Source: Lumbricus terrestris (lineage: Eukaryota > Annelida > Clitellata > Crassiclitellata > Lumbricidae). From it: 64,000 nt of DNA. Shown here piece by piece: positions 46,419 through 56,970 of this stretch (position 1 is the first letter of the stretch; every line of letters begins with the position of its first letter). Position numbers and translations under genes: made by a program. The stretch is taken from the NCBI GenBank assembly GCA_949752735.1, contig OX457041.1, forward strand, positions 21,676,117-21,740,116. Reading direction: 5' to 3'. The notes under the pieces are model-generated. The model was given only the letters and a program-made list of their open reading frames with translations. It was not told the DNA's origin and made no database searches.

Positions 46419-46638
46419 TCAGCTGAACTGCTGTGCGGATCTGCTTCAGAATCTTCCACTGATGGGATATTTTCCTATCGATCTTTAGAAGCATCGCAGC
46501 TGTCCTCCTTGCTTCGCCTTTACGTGCAGACATCTGTTGTTTAGCTTCGGAAACATGTTCAGTTAAAATGAAACCTGTCAACAGCAGAAGGAGCCAGCAC
46601 GTTGTTGTTACCCTGAGACCGACGATCTGCAGCTCCAT
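46419..46638 (-). CDS. Candidate first exon of a secreted protein (signal peptide plus helical segment)
   Basis: On the minus strand the ATG at 46638 begins MELQIVGLRVTTTCWLLLLL, followed by TGFILTEHVSEA: a positively biased start, a hydrophobic core of about 13 residues and a plausible cleavage site near residue 32. A basic, heptad-like helix follows (RTAAMLLKIDRKISHQWKIL). A strong donor GTAAGA (46418-46413) ends the exon after 73 codons plus one base. A TATA box lies 39 bp upstream of the ATG (46677-46684), which fits a very short 5' UTR. Later exons were not found. No family is assigned; short helical segments after a signal peptide occur in many secreted multimeric proteins. Confidence 0.5.
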
Positions 46639-46676
46639 GACTTACGGAATGGTGACAAAGTTGAACGAGGACAACG

Positions 46677-46684
46677 CTTATATA
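46677..46684 (-). promoter_or_regulatory. TATA box of the candidate secreted-protein gene
   Basis: TATATAAG on the minus strand, preceded by GTCCCG, with the ATG 39 bp downstream. The spacing leaves a 5' UTR of roughly 10-15 bases if transcription starts 25-30 bp after the box. Confidence 0.5.
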
Positions 46685-47161
<477 letters not shown>

Positions 47162-47730
47162 GTTTGTCTGGCTCTGTATACTTGACTGGCCAGAGTGGTT
47201 CCAAGGTTTTCTCTGGCTGACCTCTATGTCACGGAAGGTGAAGATAAAAGGGTGGCTCGGAATGCGACCATGAAGGGGTGGAGTAAGACCATGGAGAGAT
47301 GGAGTGGACCCACGGGGTGGAGGGGGCAAGGAGAGGAGTGGGGAGGGAACCAACCAAAGCGGATATACATTGTGTTCTCGCAGGAGATAAGATAGGAAAC
47401 CACTAGCGCACATCACAGACGCGGGTGTAGGTGGTTCTTAATTGGACAAGCAATATTTTCCTTAGTTTATAAGCGACTCTGTGTATACGCTGAGAAAGTC
47501 CCATCAATTCTATTAGGATCTTAATCAGCGTCTATGCAGATGGGCATGATTAGTCACATTGCTAAATGGAATATAATTGGAATTTAATATAAAAAATTAT
47601 GGCCATAGTCGATATAGGAATCAGTAGAAAGTAAAATCAAGTATAATCATTGGCTGTCAGAATTAGCTGAAGCACCATATTGCAGTCGGTCGATCCAGGC
47701 CCAAAAATGGTTTGTCAGCTTGATATTCGC

Positions 47731-48040
47731 CTATGTATGCATGTATGCATGCATGCATGTATGTTGGTATGTATGTATGTATGTATGTATGTATGTATGT
47801 ATGTATGTATGTATGTATGTATGTATGTATGTATGTATGTATGTATGTATGTATGCATGTATGTATGTATGTATGCATGTATGTATGTATGCATGTATGT
47901 ATGTATGTGTGTATGTATGTATGTATGTATGTATGTATGTATGTATGTATGTATGTATGTATGTATGTATGTATGTATGTATGTACACATGTATGTATGT
48001 GTGTATGTATGTATGTATGTATGTATGTATGTATGTGCGT
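47731..48040 (+). repeat. (TATG)n microsatellite, left arm
   Basis: About 75 TATG units with scattered CATG/TGTG variants; gives repetitive Met-Tyr-Val-Cys frames. Confidence 0.95.
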
Positions 48041-48449
48041 TGGATATGAATACATGTATTGTATAATGCATTGTTTATGATTGATTATTTTGTTCGTCTG
48101 CAGAGCGTGACAATAGCCGTAAACGATTTATTGCCAGCATCTATAAATTATTATTATATTTAGACTTCAGTAAATGCTTCACAGAGATTTGTCTCCGATA
48201 AAAAAAACAATTCCAACCAATTTGTCTCGGCCGGAGACGTCTCACATTATTCAAAGACAATAATTATGTATAAAGTATTCTTTCATTCTCGCAACATTTA
48301 TTATTGAGATCCTCGGAATAATTAGTCGAAAGCGACAAGATAATTATAGTAAATTAAGTCGAATTAACTGTGGTGTAGTCACCGTGTAGTACAACTATTA
48401 TACACACCTGTAAAGACACCCACATTATGCAAATAAGCATAAATTATAT

Positions 48450-48765
48450 GCATACATACATACATACATACATACATACATACATACATACATACATACA
48501 TACATACATACATACATACATACATACATACATACATACATACATACATACATACATACATACATACATACATACATACATGTACAGGCATGCATACGTA
48601 CGTACATACGTACATACACACATACACACACATACATACATACATACATACATACATACATACATACATACATACATACATACATACATACATACATACA
48701 TACATACATACATACATACATACATACATGCAAACATACATACAAACTTACATACATACAAACAT
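48450..48765 (-). repeat. (TATG)n microsatellite, right arm (inverted)
   Basis: Plus strand is CATA repeats, the reverse complement of the left arm. Interrupted at 48581-48612 by TGTACAGGCATGCATACGTA. Confidence 0.95.
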
Positions 48766-48912
48766 ATATACATAGGTGAAGTTCAAGCCGACAGATAATT
48801 TTTAGGCCAGGACCGACCGACTGCATCATTGTGCTTCAGCTAATTCTGATTATACCAATTTATTATTCCTATATCGTCTTTAGCCACAATTTTTTTATAT
48901 TAAATTTACCGG

Positions 48913-49337
48913 CTGTGTCAGATAATGTTTCTATAGCTCATTTTGGCGCGCTATATATTGCATGGTTGAAACATTTCACTATAGTTCAGTCGACCTTCTT
49001 TATCGCTATAATAATGTTCAAAGATGTGAAGAAAATGAAGACGTCAGTCCACTTTCCATCAACACATGCATTCGCTCCTCTCATGCAGAAGTCTCGTGAT
49101 TAGTAACATAATTTATTTCATCAGACTATATATATTATATATATATTATATATATAATTATATATTATCGTCGATTATTAGCCTATATACTCCGACAGGC
49201 AAGAAACGCAAAAAATAATGTTCAAGTATATAGAAACCGGGCAATTTTTCTCTTTCATACGAGTCGTTGAGACACCGGGACACGAGTGTAGGACATTTCC
49301 CCTATTTCTGTAGATATAATTTGCTCAAACTTAGAAC
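48913..49337. other. Non-coding AT-rich sequence
   Basis: Contains AT-rich runs near 49125-49165. No gene seen. Confidence 0.5.
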
Positions 49338-49790
49338 AATAATTATCCAGTTCGCGGTGTTGTCAACTACATAGTTATAATGCCATACCGGTAAACACCT
49401 GCCGCTGTCATTCAGGCGTGAATAGGCGTTATAGCCTGCTAGTGTCGTTCAGTCACTCCGATATGAAGCTAATACTTGATGGAGGACAGCATGAATCGTT
49501 GTCATCAATCCAGCTTCCATTTAGGCAAAAATTCGTTTAATCCAACTTCTATTTAAACAACAATTATTTTTATCCATCCAGCTCCAATTTAAGCAAGAAT
49601 ATTTTCATCAATCCAGCTCCAATTTAAGCAAGAATATTTTCACCAATCCAGCTCCAATTTAAGCAAGAATATTTTCATCAATCCAGCTCCAATTTAAGCA
49701 AGAAGATTTTCATCAATCCAGCTTCCATTTAAGTAAAATTTATTTTTTATCAATCCGGCTTCTATTTATCGAGAATTCTTTTCATCAATC
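49338..49790 (+). repeat. Dispersed repeat, copy 2, with expanded ~35-bp minisatellite
   Basis: The first ~220 bp match 27640-27860. From about 49500 to 49790 a unit containing ATCCAGCTCCAATTTAAGCA then AGAATATTTTCATCA is repeated seven to eight times. Confidence 0.88.
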
Positions 49791-49937
49791 CACCTCAAAC
49801 CGCCTTGTATTGGCCTTGGACAAGTCCTTCACTCGCAATTGCTCAGCGCTTCGGCGTGAAACTCCAATTCAGTGGCCACGCTGTTGTCGGGAGCGCTTCT
49901 GAGTACTTGAAGGGGCGCTATAACAAGTGCAAATACA
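49788..49937 (+). mobile_element. 5'-truncated SINE copy
   Basis: Begins just after box B (ACCTCAAACCGCC) and contains GCTCAGCGCTTCGGCGTGAA, GGGAGCGCTTCTGAGTACTT and GGGGCGCTATAACAAGTGCA, as in 29142-29375. Confidence 0.85.
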
Positions 49938-50678
49938 TATATGCATATTTAGCATTGAAACAGTATACCCTAAAAATAATAAAGACCCTATAGTCACCCT
50001 ACTATGCTCTGGTGTATACTGTTCCCTGTGTAATAACACGAACGACGTTTACTTCGTGTAGAACGATGCAACATATGCAACATAATATGCAACATATGTT
50101 ATTAGGCCGCGCATATAAGATTAACTTAGACAGCGTTCACCGGACACTGATTTCTATAGCGCACAAATATCGATGAACTTGCTTTCTGTAATAAAATATA
50201 TTACAATTTACACGTAGACCAATGCTGCCATGGCAACGCTTAGAACCGGTTTATCTGTTGTCACAGGTTTCTTGTTGAACTGCAGCTGCGTAATCCAGTG
50301 CATGTATACGCAATCGAAAGATTTAGGCCTATGTAGCGCAGGTGTGCAGACGACGGACGCCACGAGTTTTTTGTCTGGCTTTTGACTTACGATAGCGTGG
50401 CCTGGTTAATTATCTTCACAGGCGATGAGAGGTGGGATGGGTGGGGATGGGTGGTGTGGGGATGGGTGGGGTGGTGGTGGTGGGGATGGGGCAACGAAGC
50501 TTCTTTAGAATCCGACTCAACGACAAATGAGATCGTTACGAACAAGGAAGCTCCTGCTGGCGCCTCTAGCGACAGGTAAGGAAAAGACGAGGAGGAGGAG
50601 GAGGAGAAGGAGAAGGAGGAGGAGACCAGTCCTCCTTTCTATAAATAGAAGCGACCGACGTCTATAGTGACGTCGCCA
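49938..50678. other. Non-coding 3' flank / possible 3' UTR of the receptor gene
   Basis: Downstream of the receptor stop on the minus strand. Holds a G-rich tract (50428-50490) and a GGA run (50589-50628). No clear polyadenylation site was fixed. Confidence 0.45.
50428..50490 (+). other. G-rich tract with G-quadruplex potential
   Basis: GGGATGGGTGGGGATGGG and similar runs give more than four GGG blocks with loops of 1-3 bases. It lies about 190 bp beyond the receptor stop codon, on the strand opposite to the gene. Confidence 0.7.
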
Positions 50679-51445
50679 CTACGTGTTGCCCTCTTCGGCC
50701 GGGTACCATCCGTCCTCCATGCCCATGTACTTCGGATAGAGCAGGATGAAAACGGCCGACGACGTCATCATGACGCATATCAGCCAGAAGAACGCGCGGT
50801 CGAGCACGTGCGCCATTTCGCGCCACTCGGTCGTCTGCTCGGGGAGGAGACGCTGTCTCCCTGCTCCTCCTCCTCCGGAGGATGACCCATCTGCCGCCGC
50901 TGCCCCCGTCGTCGTGGTGCCACCATTCCCCGCATGGATCGCCCCACCGTCGTCCATCGCACGAGCGTAGATACTCGAGCGCCACGTCAGTCGACTGTAA
51001 GTCTGAACGTCACCGCCAGATGGACCCACAGTTCCGTTTCCGGTCTGGGTCGACGGTGGATGGGGCGGTGGATGATGTCTCGGTGGGGATGACGGGTGCA
51101 GGTGGTGTTTGTGGCGGTGGTGGTGGTGGTTGGTCCTTGAGGACGAAGACGAGGACGCGGCAGTTAGACTAAGGAACTCAAGTCCATCGATGACTGCGTT
51201 GCGGAAGGGCTGGCGGTGTCCGTCGTAGTGATGCCGGCGGCGGCGCTTCCAGACCTGCTGCTGGCGCTGGCTGGCCGTCAGGTAGGACGTCTCGACGCGG
51301 AGGAGGCGGGCCAGGTGGAGGAGGATGAGACGACGAAGACGGGCGGGGACCTTCGAGTGAGGGTCACGGTGGTGGAAGTTAAGGACGACGACGGTCATAC
51401 AGATGGACAGCGTACCAAGGGTCATCGTTGCCATCAAGTAGACAA
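50679..51445 (-). CDS. Nicotinic acetylcholine receptor-like subunit, last coding exon (M3, cytoplasmic loop, M4)
   Basis: Acceptor GTTGCAG precedes 51445. Two bases complete a codon with the exon ending at 55873, then VYLMATMTLGTLSICMTVVV, LNFHHRDP gives M3 and the conserved HHR-P end. The cytoplasmic loop (about 175 aa) is unusual: basic (KRRRRHHYDGHRQP), Ser-rich, with a His/Pro segment HHHHRHKHHLHPSSPPRHHP. The amphipathic EWREMAHVLDR then leads into M4 (AFFWLICVMMTSSAVFIL) and a 20-residue tail ending EEGNT, stop TAG. The upstream exon is at 55873-56411 across a 4.4-kb intron with compatible phase (1 + 2 bases). Confidence 0.88.
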
Positions 51446-51529
51446 CTGCAACGTACAACAGGCAACGACCAATGTTATTATATACCAATGGCAATGGCAA
51501 ATACAGAGGTAGACGGTAGAGAGGCAAAT

Positions 51530-51800
51530 CTAAAGGTAAAGCAAAGCGTAAGGTAAAAGGTAAAGGTAAAAGTGTAAGGTAATCCAAAGGTGAAAGCAAA
51601 GATAAATACAAAGGTAAAGGTAAAAGCTTAAGGTGATCCAAAGGTAAAAGCAAAGTTCAATTTAAAGGTGAAAACGCAAAAGTTTAAGGTATAATCCAAA
51701 GGTGAAAGCAAAGCAAATTCAATGGTGATGGCAAAGTCAAAGGTAACTTTACATGCTAAATAAAGGTCAATCCAAAGGGAAGGCAAGGGTAAAAGTTGAT
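51530..51800. repeat. Degenerate AAAGGT-type repeat in the receptor intron
   Basis: Irregular units such as CCAAAGGTGAAAGCAAAG and AAAGGTAAAAGCTTAAGGT over about 270 bp, just upstream (on the gene strand) of the last exon. Confidence 0.75.
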
Positions 51801-51868
51801 CCAAAGGTACACTTGTCTGCTCAAAGAGGAACTTAACGAAAATCGAACAGTGGGGCGCTGTAAAGACG

Positions 51869-51870
<2 letters not shown>

Positions 51871-51960
<90 letters not shown>
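51871..51960. repeat. (CA)n microsatellite
   Basis: About 44 CA units in the receptor intron. Confidence 0.95.
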
Positions 51961-51964
<4 letters not shown>

Positions 51965-52119
51965 ACATGTGCACGCGTCAACTTTTTTATAATAGCGCAT
52001 CATAATCTGCGAATTTATAAGGCTTCCCTAACAGCAGGGTTATTAAAAGGCGACTCGTTATAAACTAATGATAAGAGTTTTCACGATGTCGACTCATATT
52101 TTGAACGAGTCACAGACAG

Positions 52120-52295
52120 TCATGACGACGTGACGACATGGTGACATGGCGACATGACGACATGACGACATAACGACACGACGACATGGTGACATGACGA
52201 CACGACGACATAGCGACATGACGACATGACGACATGGCGACATGACGACATGACGACATGGCGACATGACGACATGACGACGTGACGACATGACG
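52120..52295. repeat. 9-bp ACGACATGG/ACGACATGA minisatellite
   Basis: Nearly 20 units of (A/G)CGACATG(A/G). Its reverse frames give CRHVVMS repeats that are not a protein. Confidence 0.92.
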
Positions 52296-53164
52296 AAGGC
52301 ATCAAACAGACTGAACGCCTTTCTAGACAACGTCTCATATCATCTGCATCCAGCAACTATAGGCCTACTAATGACGTGCGCTTCATTCAGAATTTCATAG
52401 ACTTGGGGAATGATTGTAGAAAGTCCTGACGCACAGACGACTACATCGATGCACTGTGCATGCACATCATGAGTGACATGTTACTCAAAGTGCAAGATTA
52501 TTATGGTCTCTGGCATTTCGATAATAAAACTCTCATCTCTTTCTTTCCTTTCTTTGTTCATTTCGTCGAAGGTTGAAAACCGTCGTTTGATTGACGTTTG
52601 TTTGGACAACATTCGTCTCTCATCTGAATCAACGGTCTCTGATTTTACAGATTTCTTCACGCTCCAATTGTCCAGTTGCAATCAAAGACCGCATTAAAGC
52701 ATGGATGCTAGACGCGCAATTTCACAGAGGCATTTGACTTAAAATAATGCGAACGACATGGGACCACGACCTTCGTCCATTTGTCTCTTCCTTCGGGCAA
52801 ATCAGTAGCAACAAAAGCAACAACAATAGCAACAACAAACAGCAACAGAGGGGATACGATTCATCAAATCAATTTGTCTCGGTTCCGTTTCTGAATTGGA
52901 CGAAGAGGCGCCCGAGGATTCTTTCTGGGCAACAACAACAACAACAGCAACAACAACAACATGTTATTTGAACCAACGGACACCATAGGACACCACAGCA
53001 CACTACATTACACTACATTATACTTCGCAGCGGAAGTCCATACTACGCCATGCAGGCTATATACAGTTATACGCTGATTTGAATCACAACAAAACAACTG
53101 ATCAAGAAGAATTTTGGTCGATAATATTATTTCAAAATAACGAATATAATTATTTTGACCAACA

Positions 53165-53590
53165 GGCCATTTGATTAACAGGTAAGTTGATCAAAAGGTC
53201 ATTTGGCTAAAGGTCATATGATCAAAAGGTCATATGATCAAAAGATCATATGATCAAAAGGTCATTTGATTAAAAGGTCATTTGATTAAAATGCCATTTG
53301 ATTAGAATGTCATTCGAAGGGTCATTTGATCAAAGGGTCAAATGATAATAAAGGATATTTGATCAAAAGATCATGTGATCAAAAGATCATTATGATCAAG
53401 AGGTCATTTGATTAGAATGTCATTCGAAGGGTCATTTGATCAAAGGGTCAAATGATAATAAAGGATATTTGATCAAAAGATCATGTGATCAAAAGATCAT
53501 TATGATCAAGAGGTCATTTGATTAGAATGTCATTCGAAGGGTCATTTGATCAAAGGGTCAAATGATAATAAAGGATATTTGATCAAAAGG
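53165..53590. repeat. GATCAAAAGGTCATTT repeats with an internal 110-bp triplication
   Basis: Short units of about 16-18 bp at 53165-53300, then a composite 110-bp unit starting ATTAGAATGTCATTCGAAGG at 53301, 53411 and 53521. Many units are near-palindromes of TCATTTGATCAAA-type sequence. Confidence 0.92.
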
Positions 53591-54906
53591 CAAACTGAAA
53601 TGTGCTTGTAAAATGTAATGATCACTTGATAAAAATAAGGTCACTCTTCTCGATAAGAAGACAAAAAAACTCAATCACGTCTTTAGATTTCCATCTTTCC
53701 ATTTCCTGGTTCAGCTGTGGAAAGGTTAAGAAGCAGGGTGAGACTGCAAAATGATATAGACCTACGTCATTTGATCTCGACCAGGAACCTCACCTCACGT
53801 CATTTATATCGATTTTGCTCCGTCTGAGGAAAAACTACATGTATTTCCTATCGTTCATATCTCTTTGGTGTTGAAGTGATTTCGAGATTACGATTACGAT
53901 TACAAGAGATCAAAGAAACCCCGGTTAGATCTGCGTAAGAGCACTCTCAAGACCATCTCGATTGGGCCATTACCGCCAAATACGATGGCTATTTTCTGTG
54001 GACCTCAAGCAATCTATCGATTCTCAGCGCCAGCGAAAGACACTCATCGCTTTTTTAGCTCTATAATATGAATATGAAACAGGAAGGTAAATAACGAGGC
54101 AAAAAGTATGTCTGGGTTTCGATGGGCCACAAAACCCACGTGCTGTTTGACCAGATGATTTATCCCGATGTCTGTTTGGATGGTTTCGAGGCTGGATATT
54201 GGACGCAAACATCAAAGCGTTAACCCCGAAATGAACCGACAACAGAGAACCTCGACTCGATCGACAGAACCAACAGAAAGATCCGCTGTTCATGAACCCG
54301 ACAGAAGAACTTCAAAGAGATGAGAATATAGACTAGGGAAGAAAAGCAGACGACGACGACGATGACGTTATCATCTGCGTACTCCACAAGTGATAAATCG
54401 CCTTCATTAGCAACACATTTATCCTCAGCGTTCGCCGCTAGAGGGAGGGAGGCGAATAGCGGATGTCAGCTCCGGTGATGGACGGACCACGAGCCAGAGA
54501 GGACAGCGATAAGATAACCACAGAGACCGAAGTATGTCTCGAAGACCAATCTTCAACCATCAATAACACTTGACACTGCCATCATCTTCACCAATGCCGC
54601 TGATATAATCATTCTCGTCGTCATTATCATCGTCGTCGTCGTCGTCGTTGCCTGTATCATCATTAATCGAGTATCGTTGACTTTGCTGGCCCGCGATGGA
54701 ACCCATCGCGTCAGTATAAACTACGGCGAATTGGATTTCCCGTTTGCAGTCACTTTGACAGCTCGGCGTTTTGTTATGATAATATAAAATGTGGATTATA
54801 ACGACATAAGATAGCCCACAAAGTCTAAACTGGAATAGATTGGACTAAGTTGAGCTATAGAAAAGTATAGACTGGCCTAAACTTAAGTGGTTGGGACTAG
54901 GCCAAC
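53591..54906. other. Receptor intron, non-coding
   Basis: No exon with suitable flanks recognised. CGT/GTC triplet runs occur near 54350-54365 and 54630-54650. Confidence 0.5.
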
Positions 54907-55061
54907 CAGGGTGAGAATCGCCGTTGAGGGGGTGGGGGGGTTTAGGAGTTCAACCCATAGTCTTTCTTATGTCCCTATAGTAAAGTCTTATTTTCACATT
55001 CCAACTACACGTGGATCATAGTCTGACCCCTTCAGTTATTTTTCTACAATTCTTATACTGA
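54907..55061. mobile_element. 155-bp hAT MITE (CAGGGTGAGAATTG family)
   Basis: TIR CAGGGTGAGAATCG at the left, ACAATTCTTATACTG at the right; perfect 8-bp duplication AGGCCAAC (54899-54906 and 55062-55069). Same family as 22086-22230. Confidence 0.92.
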
Positions 55062-55078
55062 GGCCAACATTAGAATTG

Positions 55079-55210
55079 TAAAATTAACCAGAGGTTCAGA
55101 CTATGATCTTCGTTGGAGTTGGAGTGGGCAAAACAAGACTTTAGTGTTGAGTCATAAGAATGACAATAGCAGGGACTGAACCCTTTTTACCCTCCCCGCA
55201 ATTCTCAATA
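55079..55210 (-). mobile_element. Diverged inverted copy of the same MITE
   Basis: Its reverse complement aligns along most of its length with 54907-55061 (GTTCA-CC, TTCTTATG, TAAAGTCTT-TTT, GATCATAGTCTGA). Its ends are degraded. The pair forms an inverted repeat with a short spacer. Confidence 0.75.
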
Positions 55211-55326
55211 AGTTCTAGGCCATGCCAATCATAACCGTAAACTTCAAACTTCTAAGGCGCCACTCCAGGACAACAGTATAACTATACTAAAATTTGAGAC
55301 CAGACTGAAATGAGCTGAATTAGCTG

Positions 55327-55365
55327 ACCCTGTACACTGTACAGTGTACAGTGTACAGTGTACAC
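55327..55365. repeat. GTGTACA palindromic tandem repeat
   Basis: GTACACTGTACAGTGTACAG and continuing units; every unit is self-complementary, so either strand can extrude as a cruciform. Confidence 0.9.
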
Positions 55366-55469
55366 TTATACTTCAGGAAAAATGAATAGAGATTGGTTTA
55401 GTCTGGGCTAAATATTAAGGCCCGACTGGCTTTAGTCCAGTCCATTCTCCTCTGTTCCGTAAAAACCTA

Positions 55470-55565
55470 AAAACTGCTTTATTTAGCCGTGGTTGGGCCG
55501 GGAGCGCTTCTGAGTAGCCTATCTTGAAGGCTACTTGCTATATAAATTTATGAAATAAATAAATA
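55470..55565 (+). repeat. L2/SINE-type tail fragment
   Basis: TTTAGCCGTGGTTGGGCCGG, GAGCGCTTCTGAGTAGCC and GCTATATAAATTTATGAAAT match the 3' end at 23040-23130. Confidence 0.8.
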
Positions 55566-55607
55566 AATTCTCTGGTCCTATGGGATCATCATGAGATGTA
55601 TAGACAC

Positions 55608-55833
55608 AAGGCCGTAGCCAGGATTTTATTTCGGGGGGTGTTTCACTCACCAATTTTCCTTCCTAAAAATCTGATGACTTTTTTTTAGTCATTTCGCATA
55701 TTTCGGGGGGTGTTTTCATGATTTTATTTCATGGTTTTTACATCATGTGCTCGTAAATGCATTATATTATTTTTTCACATTTTCCATTTCGGGGGGTGTT
55801 CAAACACCCAAAACACCCCCTAGCTACGGCCTT
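55608..55833 (-). mobile_element. 226-bp MITE 38 bp from a receptor splice donor
   Basis: TIRs AAGGCCGTAGC and GCTACGGCCTT enclose the same internal landmarks as 18897-19165 in reverse. No clear 8-bp duplication. It lies in the receptor intron just downstream of the exon ending at 55873. Confidence 0.85.
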
Positions 55834-55872
55834 GGTGCCCCGGATAATAAACAGGATTGAGGGTGGACCGAC

Positions 55873-56411
55873 CGATGAGTGGAATGGCCAGCGACGTCCT
55901 CGGAATGTTGTCTGCGATCATCAGCAGGAAAACGGTGAAGGCAAGCAGGACGGAGATGCCAAGCGAGATCTTCTCCCCGGCTTCCGGTGGCAAAAAGAAT
56001 CCGATCATGATGAGCACGGACAGCATGAGACACGGCAGGACGATGTTCATCATGTAGAACTTGTACCTGCGCTTCAGATGCAGCGTGAAGATGACGTGTG
56101 AGTAACCGTTACCGGGGCAACAGTCGAGTACGGTGATGGCCCACTGGACCGACGTGCTGTAGACGTGCCACTCCCCGTTCTGCTGGAGGTCGTGCGTCGT
56201 TACGTTGTCGGAGGCGTTGGTGATGTTCATGCGCGAGCTGTAGTAGGAGTAGGCGCCGACGAGGATGGGGCAGTGCTGGGAGTCGAAGGGGAAGTAGGTG
56301 ATGTCGATGTCGCAAGTCGTCCGGAAGATGCCGCCTGGCTCCCAGTGAAGGCGACCGTCGTGGTGGAGGAGGACGCGCATCCGGTCGAAGTCGGGCATCA
56401 ACTCCTCGGCG
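55873..56411 (-). CDS. Nicotinic acetylcholine receptor-like alpha-type subunit, exon with Cys-loop to M2
   Basis: The minus strand after acceptor ATCTAG gives 179 codons. The Cys-loop is C33[14 protein letters not shown]47 (13 residues). Three N-glycosylation sites lie at N62, N65 and N69. Adjacent cysteines C97-C98 define an alpha-type loop C. M1 starts [20 protein letters not shown], and M2 is [20 protein letters not shown], with E at -1' and D at 20' as in cation-selective channels. Family role: pentameric ligand-gated cation channel of the plasma membrane. Odd points: loop B has GAY where W is expected, and the residue two before the CC pair is L rather than Y, while the Tyr after loop C (Y103) is kept. 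The donor (GTCGGT) is weak, but the phase fits the M3 exon. Upstream ligand-domain and signal-peptide exons were not found. Confidence 0.92.
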
Positions 56412-56582
56412 CTAGATGAATGAGAAGAGATTTATACAGAAGAGGAATTACGATGATGCAGTCGCCATCTGTCTTATATAAGAAAGAATATCGAGATTTG
56501 AAGAAATAGATGGAGGGAGGGATGGAGGGAGGAATAGATGAAGGGATGGAAGAACGAAAAGATGATTCATTGGAGGGCGGGT

Positions 56583-56970
56583 TGTGTGTATGTATGTATG
56601 TATATATGTATGTATGTATGTTTGTATGTATGTATGTATGTATGTATGTATGTATGTATGTATGTATGTATGTATGTATGTATGTATGTATGTATGTATG
56701 TATGTATGTATGTATGTATGTATGTATGCATGCATGCATGCATGCATGCATGCATGCATGGATGGATGGATGGATGGATGGATGGATGGATGGATGGATG
56801 GATGGATGGATGGATGGATGGATGGATGGATGGATGGATGGATGGATGGATGGATGGATGGATGGATGGATGGATGGATGGATGGATGGATGGATGGATG
56901 GATGGATGGATGGATGGATGGATGGATGGATGGATGGATGGATGGATGGATGGATGGATGGATGGATGGA
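56583..56970. repeat. Compound (TATG)n-(CATG)n-(GATG)n microsatellite
   Basis: TATG to about 56727, CATG to about 56758, then about 52 GATG units. It lies in the receptor intron upstream of the exon at 56411. Confidence 0.95.

Larger units (their letters stand above)
47578..48912. mobile_element. Foldback element with microsatellite-bearing inverted arms
   Basis: The left arm (about 47578-47735) contains AATTTAATATAAAAAATTAT, GATATAGGAAT, TATAATC and CAGAATTAGCTGAAGCAC, then GCAGTCGGTCG and a CGCCTATG end. The same blocks occur in the same order on the minus strand at 48912-48770. Each arm continues inward into TATG repeats (47735-48040 on +, 48450-48765 on -). A unique ~400-bp centre (48045-48445) has no ORF. 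It is unlike the CAGGGTG mariner elements; terminal duplications are not clear. Confidence 0.75.

Noticed and set aside
47663..48829. Long Met-Tyr-Val-Cys and His-Thr-Tyr-Ile reading frames on both strands
   Set aside because: They are all frames of TATG tetranucleotide repeats; period 4 keeps every frame open without coding constraint. The same applies to 31582-31933, 32816-33140 and 56398-57156.
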